From Paramoeba atlantica (taxonomy: Eukaryota > Discosea), in NCBI GenBank assembly GCA_977017575.1, contig CDRNVI010000169.1, forward strand, positions 1 to 64,000: DNA of 64,000 nt, given 5' to 3'. This document shows positions 13,701 through 24,667 of the stretch, piece by piece. Each line of letters opens with the position of its first letter. The stretch's first letter is position 1. The position numbers were made by a program, and so were the translations under genes. The notes beneath the pieces were generated by a model. It searched no databases and was not told the origin of the DNA. It saw only the letters and a program-made list of their open reading frames with translations.

Positions 13701-15510
13701 AAAACACCCGACAACCAACCAGCGATAGTCAGGAAGACATGTTCTCTCTGTGTGTTGTTTTAATTGAAGAAGAGAAAAGGAGAAAGAAAGTGGGAGAGTT
13801 CTGAACTCACCTGTTTGTTGTTTTTTCCACAAATGCTTTTCAAATTGGTTGAAAGCGTCTCGAAAGCTTTTGATGCGTGATTAAAGCCTTCTACTGATGC
13901 CACTGACAAATTTAAATACCGGACTAGTTTTTTTTTTAGTTTCCAAAAAAAAATGAGCAAATCGAAAAAAGAACAAAAAGAATAGAGGGAAGAGAAGAAG
14001 AAGAAAGAGGAGAGAATAAAAACCAGAATTGAATAGATTCAACATCATATCAACATCTTTGAGGTTGGGGGGTTGAAGAGCTGTTTCAATAAAAGTTTGA
14101 AAAATGACTTGTCTTCTCCCATGTGCTGCCAATTTTCCTATTTGTTTTTGAATTGAATGAGAGATTATTCAAAGAGTGAAAGAAAAGAGGAGAAAAAACA
14201 GAGGAAACAGAAAAGAAGAATAGATTTACCAAGGACTTGTCCCCAAGTTGAACGAACTCTTCGATCAAGATCTTGATCTGTTGATGACTTGCTGCTTTTC
14301 TTGTGAGCAAATCAAAAAGAAACGAGCAGAAAAGAGAGAGAATGTAGAGAGCATAAAGGAAGAGGAGAGATGATCTTAAGGATGGGAGATAAAAAAAGAC
14401 CTGGGAGGGGGGGGAGTGATATTAAACTGAAAAGCAGATTCTTCAATAGGGCGAGTCACATCTAATTGGGCTAAAGAATCGTCCTTTAATCTCTCTTGAA
14501 AGAGGTACAGCAAGGATTCTGATGAGTATTTTTCAGTATCTCAACAATCCGAAATTATAACAAGAGAAAAATAGCAAGCACAACAATAGGCTCAAGGAAA
14601 TTATGAATCAATAAAAAGAAACCAGCTGTGATATAGTGAGCCACTAACATCCGACGAAGTTGCATGAGAGTCGAATCATCCTCGTGTTGTATTCCTGCTT
14701 TTTTCCCTTTGCTTCCCAATACCCTCAGAGCACAATACCCCTGTGTGAAAAAAAAAAAATCAAAAATTAAAACGCTAAAGGAAGAAGAAGAAGAGAGAGA
14801 AAAGAGAGGAGAGAAAGGCAGACCTGAATACCGTTGGTAACACCCCAATCCAAAATTGCTTTCGAAAATGAAGCAAGAACTTGAAAATGAACCGCAGCAC
14901 GAGTCAGAGTCTCCAAAATGGCAATAAACTCAGGAGGGGTGTGGGAAGTAACATGTCCAATGTGATCTAATGATTTGGTGGAGACATATTCGATTGCAGC
15001 TCCAGCTCTTTTTGAGTACTCCAGGCACAATTTTTTGAGAACAAAATCTTCTGGTGAGCTGTGTGATGTGATGTGATGTGTGTCGTAAGAAGGAAAGGAG
15101 AAGAAAGAGAGAGAAGTCAGAAAAGGGGGAGATGGAGGGAGAGGGGAAAAAAAAACCTAAAGTGGGAAGAAAAGTTTGGGACATTGTGAGGGTAAGACCA
15201 AGGAGAAGGCAGGATAGAAGCCCCATTGGGTTTTGCTGGGACAAAAGTTTTTCCAACTGCGTTGCCAGACAAGTACTCTTTTTGAGAGAAAGGAGGTTTA
15301 GACGAAAGGTGGGTGAAAGGAGAGGGTGAAAAAGAGAGGAAAAAAAAAAAGGAGAAAAAGGAAAATATGAGGACCAAAGACTTCATCTTCGTCTTCATCT
15401 TGGGATTCTTCATCTTGAGAAGCATCTGTCTCACGAGGAAAGAGAGCATCCCATTCTTCTTCCTCTCCAAGGACAACATCAGACTCATTATCGCTCTCAC
15501 TGGAGCTCAT
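2350..15510 (-). CDS. FRY: Furry/Tao3/Mor2-family cell-morphogenesis scaffold, about 35 introns
   Basis: Furry proteins are giant HEAT-like scaffolds that hold and activate NDR/LATS kinases in cell polarity and morphogenesis. The gene starts at ATG 15510 with an acidic leader (MSSSESDNESDVVLGEEEEW). The Furry N-terminal signature follows near 15050 (SPEDFVLKKLCLEYSKRAG, compare KPGEYVLKSLF in animals). HEAT-like exons then run leftward, including LLRKEAQKTLVSAIQNYPG (12200), KVLRAIWSSYLCAMV (10600), FWCSVAVLYTEIEHELFCGY (5000), KGLSSPVTEQVARELLDVI (4650) and HLSDRGRSFVTHSQAYTLQR (3500). The first, fourth and fifth of these motifs match the family well, which argues for one gene. The last exons encode a Ser/Pro region and a lineage-specific Pro/Gly-rich tail ending at TAG 2350-2352. 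The other strand of the tail is also open but is a shadow. Introns are short and T-rich. Exon edges were not all resolved; a split into two genes is possible but unlikely. Confidence 0.8.
5776..6080. repeat. Microsatellite of about 300 bp, (A6-7T)n, inside a Furry intron
   Basis: Nearly uninterrupted units of AAAAAAT with length variants, lying between the exon coding SNGEKAYWEWEDASKKQ and the exon coding AEEEIWDVIRILNKH. On the coding (minus) strand it reads TTTTTTA. The open frames predicted through it are pure F/I/L/Y low complexity and not real. It is the longest simple repeat in the window. Confidence 0.9.
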
Positions 15511-15903
15511 CTTATTTTTTTTTTTTGAAAGTTTTCAAGAGGTTAAAAGAAACACAAAGAAAAGGAAATTTTAGTCAATTTCTTTTTGTGTTTGTGAAGA
15601 CAAGGAAAAAGATCCTTCTTGAAGGAATAATTCAAAGTGATTGCCTCCTTGGTCCCTGCTTGTCCCCAAAAAAACGTCCGCTTATGAAATGATTTTCCAC
15701 ACTAAAAAAAAATTTGTTTGCGGAGAAATGTTATTTTTCAAAACGGTGAAAAAAAAGGAATTTTTTCGGTTTGAGTGATTTTTTTTTAGGGAGCTAAAAT
15801 AGAAATTTTTTTGGGTTTTTTGTTCAAAAATCAAAGTTCATTTTTCAGGCGAGAGAAACAGAACTCTTCTTCTTCTGAGAGAAGAAGAAAAAGAGAAGAG
15901 GGG
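15511..15903. promoter_or_regulatory. Divergent promoter region, Furry / AASDHPPT
   Basis: A 393-bp spacer between two opposed ATGs, with A/T homopolymers of 7-10 bases and a GA-rich block at 15860-15900 just before the plus-strand start. No specific binding site is recognised. Confidence 0.4.
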
Positions 15904-17381
15904 ATGGCTTCAGAAAAATTGGAGACAGGAAAGAGAATGTGGGCCTTCAACACCGCCACTTGGGATATGTCCCCTGAAGAATATGAGGTTGGGATTTTGT
16001 TTTTCTTCCAACCCCTTGTCATTTTTGTTTTTTCATTTTTGTTGTTGGGATAGTTAGGGCAATCTCTTGTTCTTCCTGAGGAAAAAGAGAGAATTAATCG
16101 GTTTATTTTTAAGAAAGATCGAAAATCTGCTTTAGCTGGAAGGTTTTTTTTTCTTTCTTGTTGTGAAATGACTTTCAATTCATCAATCTCAAAAATGATA
16201 TCAGATTGTTGATTCGAAGGTTGTTAAATGAGGTCATGGACATTCCTTACAAAGAGATTCCTCTTCAAAGGACAACAGAGAAGAAGCCTTGCTTGGATTT
16301 TTCAAAATTAAGTGAAGATCAACAATCTTTTTTTCCTTTTTTTAACTTCAATCTCTCACATCATGGTAAATTCTTTTCTCACTCTTTTAAACAAAACTTT
16401 TTTTCTTCTCTTTCCCCTCTTCTATTTTTTTTTCTCCCTCTTTATTAACTCCTTTCTCGCAACAGGAAATTGGGTGGTCTTGGTATCTGATCCTGAATAC
16501 TTGATTGGAGTTGATGTAATGCAAACTGAAATCAGTGGTCGGAACAAAGAGGTTCAGGTTAGTCTGAGAGAAAAAGAGTTTGTTTTTGAAAGGAGAGAGA
16601 GAAAAAATGAAAAAAAGAAAAGAAAATTTTTTTTTTGGAAAAACTGAGAAATCAATGTCAGCCATTTTTCCACACAATGAGAAATTGTTTTACGAAATAT
16701 GAATGGATGCAAATCTATCAAACCCATCATTATTCCCCTGAAGATTGGTCGAAGGTTTCTTTCTTTTTCACTTTTTCCTTCTGAATATTTTTTTTCTCAT
16801 TTCACAATGTGTCATAAAGGAAAAAATTAGTAAAACTGATGAGTTCCCAACCATTCCTTCATATGAAAGAGAGAACTTAACCTATTTTATGAAATTTTGG
16901 ACATTAAAAGAGTCATATATTAAAGGTGTTGGAATTGGTTTAGGGATGGAACTTCAGGATTTCTTTTTTCGTCAGAGAAGAGTTGGCCCTCCTCCGCTCT
17001 TGTTGAAGGATTTTGATGCTGATTTGAGTCATTCTGATGCAGAGGTTTGTGTTCACAAATAAGAAAGAGGAGAGGAAATGAGTGATGTATTTTTGAAAAA
17101 AAATAATTAAACAAGTTGGCCAATAGGTTTGTGTTCGTGGGACATGGTTAAGTGAATGGGTGTTCAAAGAAATGGCATTAGATGACGATCACATGATTGC
17201 CATTGGTTATGGCCCACCTCATGATTCTCTTCCTTCCTTTTCATCAACTGTACCTTCTATCTCTTTGGAAAAACGGCCAACTCCATCTCATCATTCTTTT
17301 TGTTTCAATTCGCTTGAAGAACAAAACACTGTGTTTACAAGACTCTCCTTTCAGGATTTGATCCCAAAAGATTTTTCTTGA
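15904..17381 (+). CDS. AASDHPPT: 4'-phosphopantetheinyl transferase, AASDHPPT/Sfp type
   Basis: It transfers phosphopantetheine from CoA to a Ser of acyl/peptidyl carrier proteins. The protein starts at ATG 15904 (MASEKLETGKRMWAFNT). Exons joined in phase give FNFNLSHHGNWVVLVSDPE, then LIGVDVMQTEISGR (the G-V/I-D metal-binding motif), PFFHTMRNCFTKYEWMQIY and FWTLKESYIKGVGIGLGMEL (W-x-L-K-E-S/A-x-x-K motif), matching human AASDHPPT block by block. The C-terminal part includes EWVFKEMALDDDHMIAIGY and ends at 17381. Metal ligands Asp (GVD) and Glu (KES) are present, so activity is expected. At least six short T-rich introns. One copy of this enzyme often serves cytosolic and mitochondrial carriers; localisation is not visible here. 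Confidence 0.9.
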
Positions 17382-17693
17382 AAAATTGAAGGAGTTTCAC
17401 TCGGCTTGAGAAATGGAAAATGTTTTTGACTCAAAAAGATGTTATCCAGCCAAACCACTTAGCCTTTTTCAAATTAGAAGTTGGTGGTGTGCCGAAATCC
17501 CAAGAACTTAAAATCAACTCCTCTTTGTGTGTCGAAACAAAAAAAAATGAAACACAAAATGAAAAACGAAAAAAAAAATGTTTCATTCCAGGAATCCTTG
17601 AAGCTGAATCTGACGGTTTTGTGTTTTTTTTTTTTGTTTTTTTTTGTCGAGTGGCATCATTCTTCTCCCCAAGAAATAGAAAGAAAAACAACA

Positions 17694-19335
17694 ATGGTCC
17701 GTTCTGGTTCGTTGAATTATCGTCCAAGGAAGAAAGCAATCGCAAAAAGTAAGGGGGCAGCGACTAAAGTTGAAAAAAAAATTTCTTCATCAAGCAAAAA
17801 AGATCTTTCTTCCTTCGTTGAAAGTGCGGAAGAAAATGTCAGAGTCACCCGCAGTTTAATCAGCGGAAAGAGGGAAGAAAGAGAGAGAATGGAGAGAAGG
17901 GAAAGAGAGGATAGAGAACAAAGAGAACAAAGGGAAAAAGAAGAAAAAGAAGAAAAAAAAGAAAAAAAACAACCAAAAAGAAAAAGGAAAGAAGACCAAG
18001 TAGAGGAAGAAGAAAGGGAAGAAGAAGAAGAAAAGGAGGAAGAAGAAGAAGAAAAGGAAGAAGAAGTCAAGGAAAAAATTTCATCAGGAAAAAAAAGAAC
18101 TCGTCAGGGAGTGAAAGCACAAGGTCTTGTCTTCAAAAAGAGAAAAAAAGGTCCTGTGGCTCCTCCCCCCTCTTCAAAATCAACACCAAAATCAACACCA
18201 AAATCAACACCAAAATCAACACCGAAATCAACACCGAAATCAACACCGAAATCAACACCAAAATCAACACCAAAATCTTCCTCTTCCTCTTCCTCCTCTT
18301 CTTCCTCTTCCTCCTCTTCTTCTTCTTCTTCCTCTTCCTCTTCTTCTTCTTCCTCATCAACTGCTCGACCATCGATCGAAAAATTGTTGAAAGGACAATC
18401 GGATCTGACCCAACAAAAATTTCGAGTCGTCTCGGAATCACTCCGCAGTTTCGTTGATGATTATGCAAAAGAGAAGAAGAAAGGAACCAATTCCAAGTCG
18501 CACTCATTAGTTGTATCTTACTTGAAGGAGTTTGTGGCTGGTTTTGAACTCGATTTTCTCATGTTTCAAATCAAAGAAGATCAATTGATAGCTCGCAGAA
18601 AAGCTTTCATTGCCAATGAACACAAGCGACTGGTCTTTATCCGAAGGAAGGAAATTGACCAAATTCGTGAAGCGACCAGCCGGTTTGATGTTTTTTCTCT
18701 TCTTTCCTCTTTGTCTTTGTCGTAGCCAGCCAGTTTTTGATCCTCCAATTTTTTGATTCTGAAAATCACCCGTTTTTTTTTTTACTTTAGGCTCTCGCAA
18801 CAAGTTGAAGACTGGGATGAATTGAGAGATTCACAAATGGAAGTGCTTGCCGAAATGAAGGGTTCTGATTCGGGTATCCAATGTTTTAATGACTACAGAT
18901 CGATTTTGAATCCCCAAGATTTCCGTTACATTGAATCAAATAAGTTGATTTCCTCCCAGCCCAAACCTCCAAGCACTTTCGATGTTATTCGTGGTGATTC
19001 TGAGAAATCAGATGCTGAAAAAGCTCTGGAATCGCTTCGTGTGAAGGTTTGATTTGGGAGACCTTTTTGTTTTCTTTCTTTTTTTCCTTTCATTTTTTCT
19101 TTCTTTCTTTTTTTCCTGACATTTTTTTTTTTTTTTCGTTTTTGTTTTTTGCTAAAAACCAATAACACAGATGAGAAAGTTGAACGGAGTTGTCAATGTT
19201 TTGCAAGCCTTTAATTTCCAAGCCACCACCCTTTGTTCTTCTGAGTCAGAAGCTCTCCATGACATCTCCTTTGCACCTTACAAAGGCATTGAGGATCCAA
19301 AGAAATTAGTGAAAGCTCTGGAAGTGAATGAGTGA
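17694..19335 (+). CDS. Coiled-coil, Lys/Glu- and Ser-rich protein of unknown function
   Basis: Starts at ATG 17694 (MVRSGSLNYRPRKKAIAKSK). In order: a basic N-terminus; a charged R/E/K helix at about residues 60-145 (18 kinds of RE/EK repeat); a basic nuclear-localisation-like patch (GKKRTRQGVKAQGLVFKKRK); about nine STPK repeats (18176-18270), possible proline-directed kinase sites; a run of about 30 Ser; then a structured-looking helical C-terminal part (PSIEKLLKGQSDLTQQKFR and RLSQQVEDWDELRDSQMEV). Splicing at CCG|GTTTGA (18683) to AG|GCTCTC (about 18790) is in phase, as is the next intron at about 19048-19171. It ends at TGA 19333-19335. The layout suggests a nuclear or chromosomal coiled-coil protein, but I recognise no family. 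Confidence 0.7.
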
Positions 19336-19660
19336 AAAGGAAGATCATCAAATTGAATCAAATTAATTTTTTGTTGAATAAAATGGTGTTTTATTTGTGA
19401 ATAATTTCAGGAAGAACCAATTTCATTTTTCAGTTGTCAGTTGTACCACAATTTTTTAAGAAGAAATTAGAGCCCTAAATTTAGAGTTCCGAGGTGAAGA
19501 AGCGTTTTCGACAAGCCCAGTCTGGTACGCTCTCTTCTTCCATCCCCGTCTCTCTCTCTTGCTCTTTTCTCTTCTTTTTATTCTTGAAGGGGAGAAAGTT
19601 TGTGAAGAACGAGGAATTATCTTTTTTGTTGAGAAGGCCCCAAAAATTGCAACAGAAAAG
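19336..19660. promoter_or_regulatory. Intergenic spacer before kexin-like gene
   Basis: The sequence holds the likely poly(A) region of the coiled-coil gene (AATAAAATGG at about 19377) and the upstream region of the kexin-like gene. I see no other element. Confidence 0.4.
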
Positions 19661-21889
19661 ATGAAGAGAAGGGTTCTGCAGTTGCTTTTTTTGTTCGCCA
19701 TCTTCAGTTTTGTTCGGACTGAAAATGATGACCCTTTGTATGATTTGATTGGTTGGAATCTTCACTCTATCTCTGGGTCTGAAGGTTCCTTTTTTTGTTT
19801 CTTTCAAGAAAAACACTCTTCTTTTTCTTTTTCAATTTTCTGTGATTTGGGTCATTTTTTTTTCTTTTCTTTTTTCTGGAAAATCAAATCTTTTTCTTTT
19901 CTTTTTTGTGGGGAGAGAACAGAAGAGAGAATGATTTTGGAACTTAAAAATAGGTCATTTGGAAGTTGAACCCGTTTGGGAGAGATTTACAGGGCGTGGA
20001 GTAACGATTGGGTATTCAGGGTCAATGCCTGATCTTCAACATAATGAACTGAGAGGAAAGCTTGATGAGAAGGTTCTCTCTTTCAAACCATGCCCACTTG
20101 CACTCTTCTCTCTTTCTCCTCCTCTCTTTCTCTCTTTCTCATGATGTAAAACAAATATATCGCTCAAGAGAAGATAAATCCTTTTTTTTTTTCTTAGATG
20201 AGTGTATTCAATGAGGATGAGACAGCGGAAGAATATCGAACAGAAATTATCAGTGTTGCAGTTGGAACAGCAGATAATCATGTTTGTTCTCGAGGTGTTG
20301 CCCCAGATGCAATGTTTGGAATTTTTGATTCTACTTATCAGGTGATTGTCAATTTTTTTTTGATTTATTTTTCTCTTTTTTCTTGCAAGTAAAGAGATTC
20401 AACACCTAACTATTTTTCAGAGTGCATATGGTCTAGCCTGGTTGAAGAAATATTTGCCAAAGCGAGCGAATGTTTATGTTGTTGATTATGGTGGCCCTGA
20501 TGATCCTATCAAACACACAAGATGTATTTTTTTCTTTTCTATTCTTTTTTTAGAGAAAAGAAATTCGAAAAACAAGATTGTGATTGTGAACTCTATTTTT
20601 TTTTTGCCAGGCGTTGAGTGTTGGGAGACAATCAAGCAACTTTCTGATTTGGGTTCTGTGGTTCTGACGATGTCAGGTCCTCCTTTTCTTCTCATTAGCA
20701 GAAAAAATCTTTTTCTTATTTAAGAACCATAGGAGAAGGAGGGATGCGTGATAATTGCAATTACGATAATTATGCAAACTCCCCTGATGCCATTACAGTG
20801 GGTTATCATTCAAAGGATAATCTCATTTCTTCAAAAGCTGAATTTTGTGCAAATACTGTACAGCTAATTTCCCTCCCATTCCTTTATTCCCTTTTTTAAA
20901 TACATTTTTCTTTTTCTAAGATGATTTTTGTTTTAGTTGGTCTCAGCACCTGGTGGGGATGAAGAAACGAGTACATTCCTTCCTTCTGCTTCGGCTGCTC
21001 CTAGCACTTGTGCTGTTGTTTCCGGCGCGAGATATGCCACATCAAGTGCTGGTTCGTTTTTTTTTTTGTTGAAATGTTTTTTTCTTCCTATTTGTTCTTT
21101 CCACCAGACACTGAACTTTGTTTTTTTTTCAAAAATAATCTTAAAAAGCTGGTGTGGTTGCTCTTATTCTTGAAGCTACACGATTTATGGCAACTCCTCG
21201 AGATATCGCGCATATTTTAGTTGAGTCAGCTTATCAACCTTCAAATTTAGAGTGGCAACGAAATGGAGGTGGTCGTCTTTATCATCCAACGGTTTTTTCT
21301 TTTTTCTCAGAATGATTCAATTGTTGTGGATTATTTTTGTTTTACAGGAATTCTTTTTGTTCTAACTTTTTTTTTAAAAAATCTCTTGGACAGGCTGGTT
21401 TTGGAATGATCAATGCTACAGCTGCTATTGAACTCCTTCCAAAATGGAGATTTGTTTGGGATAGTCAGGTAATATTCTTTTTCTTTTTCAGTTGTTATTT
21501 GTTCTTTCAACTTTTCTGTTCCTTCAAAGAATCTTTGTTCTCAAGCTCTTTCGTTTTAATTATTTCTGACTCAATAAATAGAAATTTGAAAGATTTATGA
21601 AAGAACCAACCGATTTGAATGATCTTTCTCGTGTTGTACTCACTTTTGATTTTCAAGAGAGAGGCACTGTCTGGGGTTTTGTTTTTTCTCATTTTCTCAA
21701 TTTTGTGAAATTTTGTTTTGGGTCAAAAATCTGACAGATGATTTGTTCCTTAATTAGTTGAAAGAATAACTGTAAATATTTCACTTGTTCATGACTCCCC
21801 CGCTGATTTATCTGTCTCTTTGTTCTCTCCTTATGGTACTGAAAGTGTCTTTGCTACTCCTCGTCGTGGCCAAGTTGTTGAAGACAGGG

Positions 21890-21921
<32 letters not shown>

Positions 21922-24174
21922 TTTTCCTACCCTCTCCTCATTCCTTTCTATCTTATCTTTTAATATCTTTTTTAAAATTAATAAATTGATGACAGATTTT
22001 GGTCTCGACTGAGTTTATTGCTCCTTTTAATGCCACTCCTGTCAATCAAAGTTCTTTTTCTCCTTTTCTTCTTTTTTGCTTTCTTCTAAAAAAACTAATA
22101 ATTGTTAATTGGGAAATAGATGCGCGTTTTGAGATAAACGAACCCAATATCTTGGTTCGATATTACACAAAAAAAGTTTCTTCGACTTGTTGTTTCTCTT
22201 ATGATTGTGATCTTACTCTTAGCCGAAAGAGGTTTTATTTTATCTCCTTTTTCTTTCTCTTCTCATTTTTAATTTATCTCATATTTTGTTTTCCTTCTCA
22301 ATTTTTCATCCTTTCAAAAACAATACCAGCCAAACTGGTAATGAGAAATTAGTGTTATTGTTGCCTTACACAAGTCAGTGCGAACCGTCTGACTTTCTAT
22401 TTAATGCAATTTTTAACACTGTTTATGCGAGACCCGATTATGTTTTTCTTGGTTACTCTTCTTTATTTCTTTTCTTTTTTTTTTTTTTTTGAGTTTTGTT
22501 GTTTGTTGTTTGAAGAAGGAAGGAGTAATATGCTGCTGGCAAAAAGAAAAAAACAATTGTGATGTAGTGGCCACTTTTGATTTTCTTTGTTAAAATAACG
22601 AAATTTAATACTTCAACAGAAACTCCAGATAATTTTGATCCGTACAAAGGTCAAAACTTTGATGTCATCAGTGGGAGTGTTCCTGTTTTTTCTGCAACTG
22701 GAACTCAATTTCAGTAATTATTTTTTTCTTCATCATTTTTCAGTCTTTTAGTTGTTTTTTTTTTTTTTTCGAATCTGATCGAAATCTAATCTACTCAACC
22801 AAACAGGCGACTAAGCGAATTCTCAAGTGTAGTGGATGAAATGTCATTTTATCCTCACTACCAGAAACCTCTCTTGGCTTTTGATATTTGGCAATTCTCA
22901 ACAACCCGCCATTGGGACGAAAACCTCCATGGTTACTCTTTCCCCTTTCTCTTTTATTTATATTCTTCTTCTTTGAAAGAAACTTTTATTAGAGAAATAA
23001 ATCTTCTTTTTCTCATGTTTTTTATTATTATTTGCAGGACAATGGCGATTGATAATCACAGATGAAATGGTTGGGGGTTCTGGATACATTGAATCTGCTG
23101 TGTTGACTGCTTCTGCCCATGAACCCCGTCTCCCATCTCCTTCTCCTTCTCCTTCTCCTTCTCCAACCCCGACCCCCACACCGACTCCCACACCATCCCC
23201 AACTCCCACTCCCACTCCAAGTCCCAGCCCATCCCCAACACCAACTCCAACACCGACTCCAACACCAACTCCAACCCCAGTCCCCTTTCCAACCCCAACA
23301 CCACCCCCAAGTCCGACACCAACTCCAACACCCACACCTACCCCTTCTCCATCTCCGACTCCGACACCCTTCCCAACTCCAACACCCTCCCCTACTCCAA
23401 CTCCAACTCCAACCCCTACCCCAACTTCAGTTCCATTCCCAACTCCCACACCAACCCCCACCCCTACTTCATCTCCAACACCAACACCAACCCCCACCCC
23501 AACTCCACCTCCAACTCCAACCCCAACTCCAACTCCAACACCAACTAACCCTCCTCGCAATTGTTGTCTCTTTCTCAATCAGGCAGATTATGTCACCCAA
23601 GAGTGTTTCAGTGCTGATTTTGAATGTGAAGATTTTCCAGTCCCTGGGTGGATATTCTTGCATCAATTCCTCCTCTATGATGAAGAGTGCCGCCATCTCT
23701 GTCACCCTCCAACTCCGTCACCAACCCCAAGTCCCTCTCCAACACCAACACCGACCCCAACTTCAACCCCAACCCCATCTCCCACCCCTCTTCCAGTTCC
23801 AACCCCAACCCCAACACCCACTCCCACTCCTTTGCCTCAAGAGTATTCTTGTTGTTGGTATATCAGTGAGAGTAGTTTCCAGTCGAAAGCGTGTCTTCAT
23901 ATGATCACGGATTGTGTTGACAATCTAGGTTTGTTATTATGATTGTTATTGTAATTGTGATTGTGATTGTGATTGTGCTGTTTGTTTTTTGAAAATAATC
24001 TCCCAAGAGGAGAGAAGATTGATGATTGATTTGGTTGATTTGCAAAATTGAGAAGAAAAAAAAAGAGAATTTGATTTTTGACTCATGATTTTTGTAGGTG
24101 GATTTTCTTTGGTTTCCGAATTCAAAACATACTATCCAAGTGAATGTGAGCAATTCTGCAACAAGAGCAGTTAG
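19661..24174 (+). CDS. Secreted kexin/subtilisin-like protein with degenerate active site, P domain and Cys-rich tail
   Basis: Kexins cleave precursor proteins in the secretory pathway. The start is ATG 19661 with a signal peptide ([20 protein letters not shown]). The peptidase fold is clear: an exon pair gives [19 protein letters not shown], matching the kexin oxyanion region G-N-G-G...D-N-C-N-Y, and AAGVALILEA...[12 protein letters not shown] matches the helix after the catalytic Ser. The active residues are not kept: the Asp strand reads [17 protein letters not shown], the His site reads [10 protein letters not shown], and the oxyanion Asn is Glu. A P domain follows ([38 protein letters not shown]) with an unfamiliar insertion of about 130 residues. 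Pro-Thr stalks (23137-23550, 23708-23832) carry two six-Cys modules, and the protein ends CEQFCNKSS. Probably a secreted pseudoenzyme. About 14 introns. Confidence 0.8.
23137..23832 (+). repeat. Coding Pro-Thr/Ser repeat (CCAACN)n, two blocks
   Basis: Two stretches (23137-23550 and 23708-23832) of degenerate six-base units encode P-T/P-S dipeptides within the kexin-like gene. Third-position variation preserves Pro-Thr, so selection for the protein sequence is likely. Such stalks in secreted proteins are usually O-glycosylated spacers. The minus strand is also open (Gly-Val repeats) but only as a mirror. Confidence 0.85.
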
Positions 24175-24667
24175 CTCAAAAATTGAGATTTTGAAAAAAA
24201 TGAAGAATACGAAAAAGAGGAGATGCAACCATGTTCATAAAATTTTGATAATTTGAGAATTTCCTTTATCAATTTTTTTCTGATGAGAAGAATTTTTTTT
24301 TTTTTGAGATTTTTCTTTGTTTGACAAAACGTGTCACCTGTTTTTTGTTGAAAAGACTAAGGACATAGGGAGAGAGGTCTTTTTGTTTTTATGACGAAAA
24401 AATAATAAAATCATTTTCCGATTATTATCCTTTTTTACTAAAAGAACAAAAAGGTTTCTCAACGGTCTTGTTGGAGTGTCCCAATTTTTCTTTTTTGTTT
24501 TTTCTCTTTTCTTCTCTTTAGAAAAATTGGAAATCAGCTGACGAGCTCGCAGTTCTTCATCGAAAAAGAACATACCGATCTCTCGCTTCCTTCTCTCTTC
24601 TCTAATCCATTCAAACAACCTTTTTTTTGTTGCGAGTTTTTCTCTACGATTTTGACCGAATAACAAG
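24175..24667. promoter_or_regulatory. Upstream region of alpha-tubulin
   Basis: A 493-bp spacer without a supported gene. It contains T-rich blocks (24293-24305, 24487-24520) and a pyrimidine-rich stretch at 24580-24660 just before the tubulin ATG. No named motif is claimed. Confidence 0.4.

Noticed and set aside
22958-23578. Minus-strand Gly-Val repeat ORF
   Set aside because: Mirror of the Pro-Thr stalk of the kexin-like gene; third-position variation favours the plus-strand frame.
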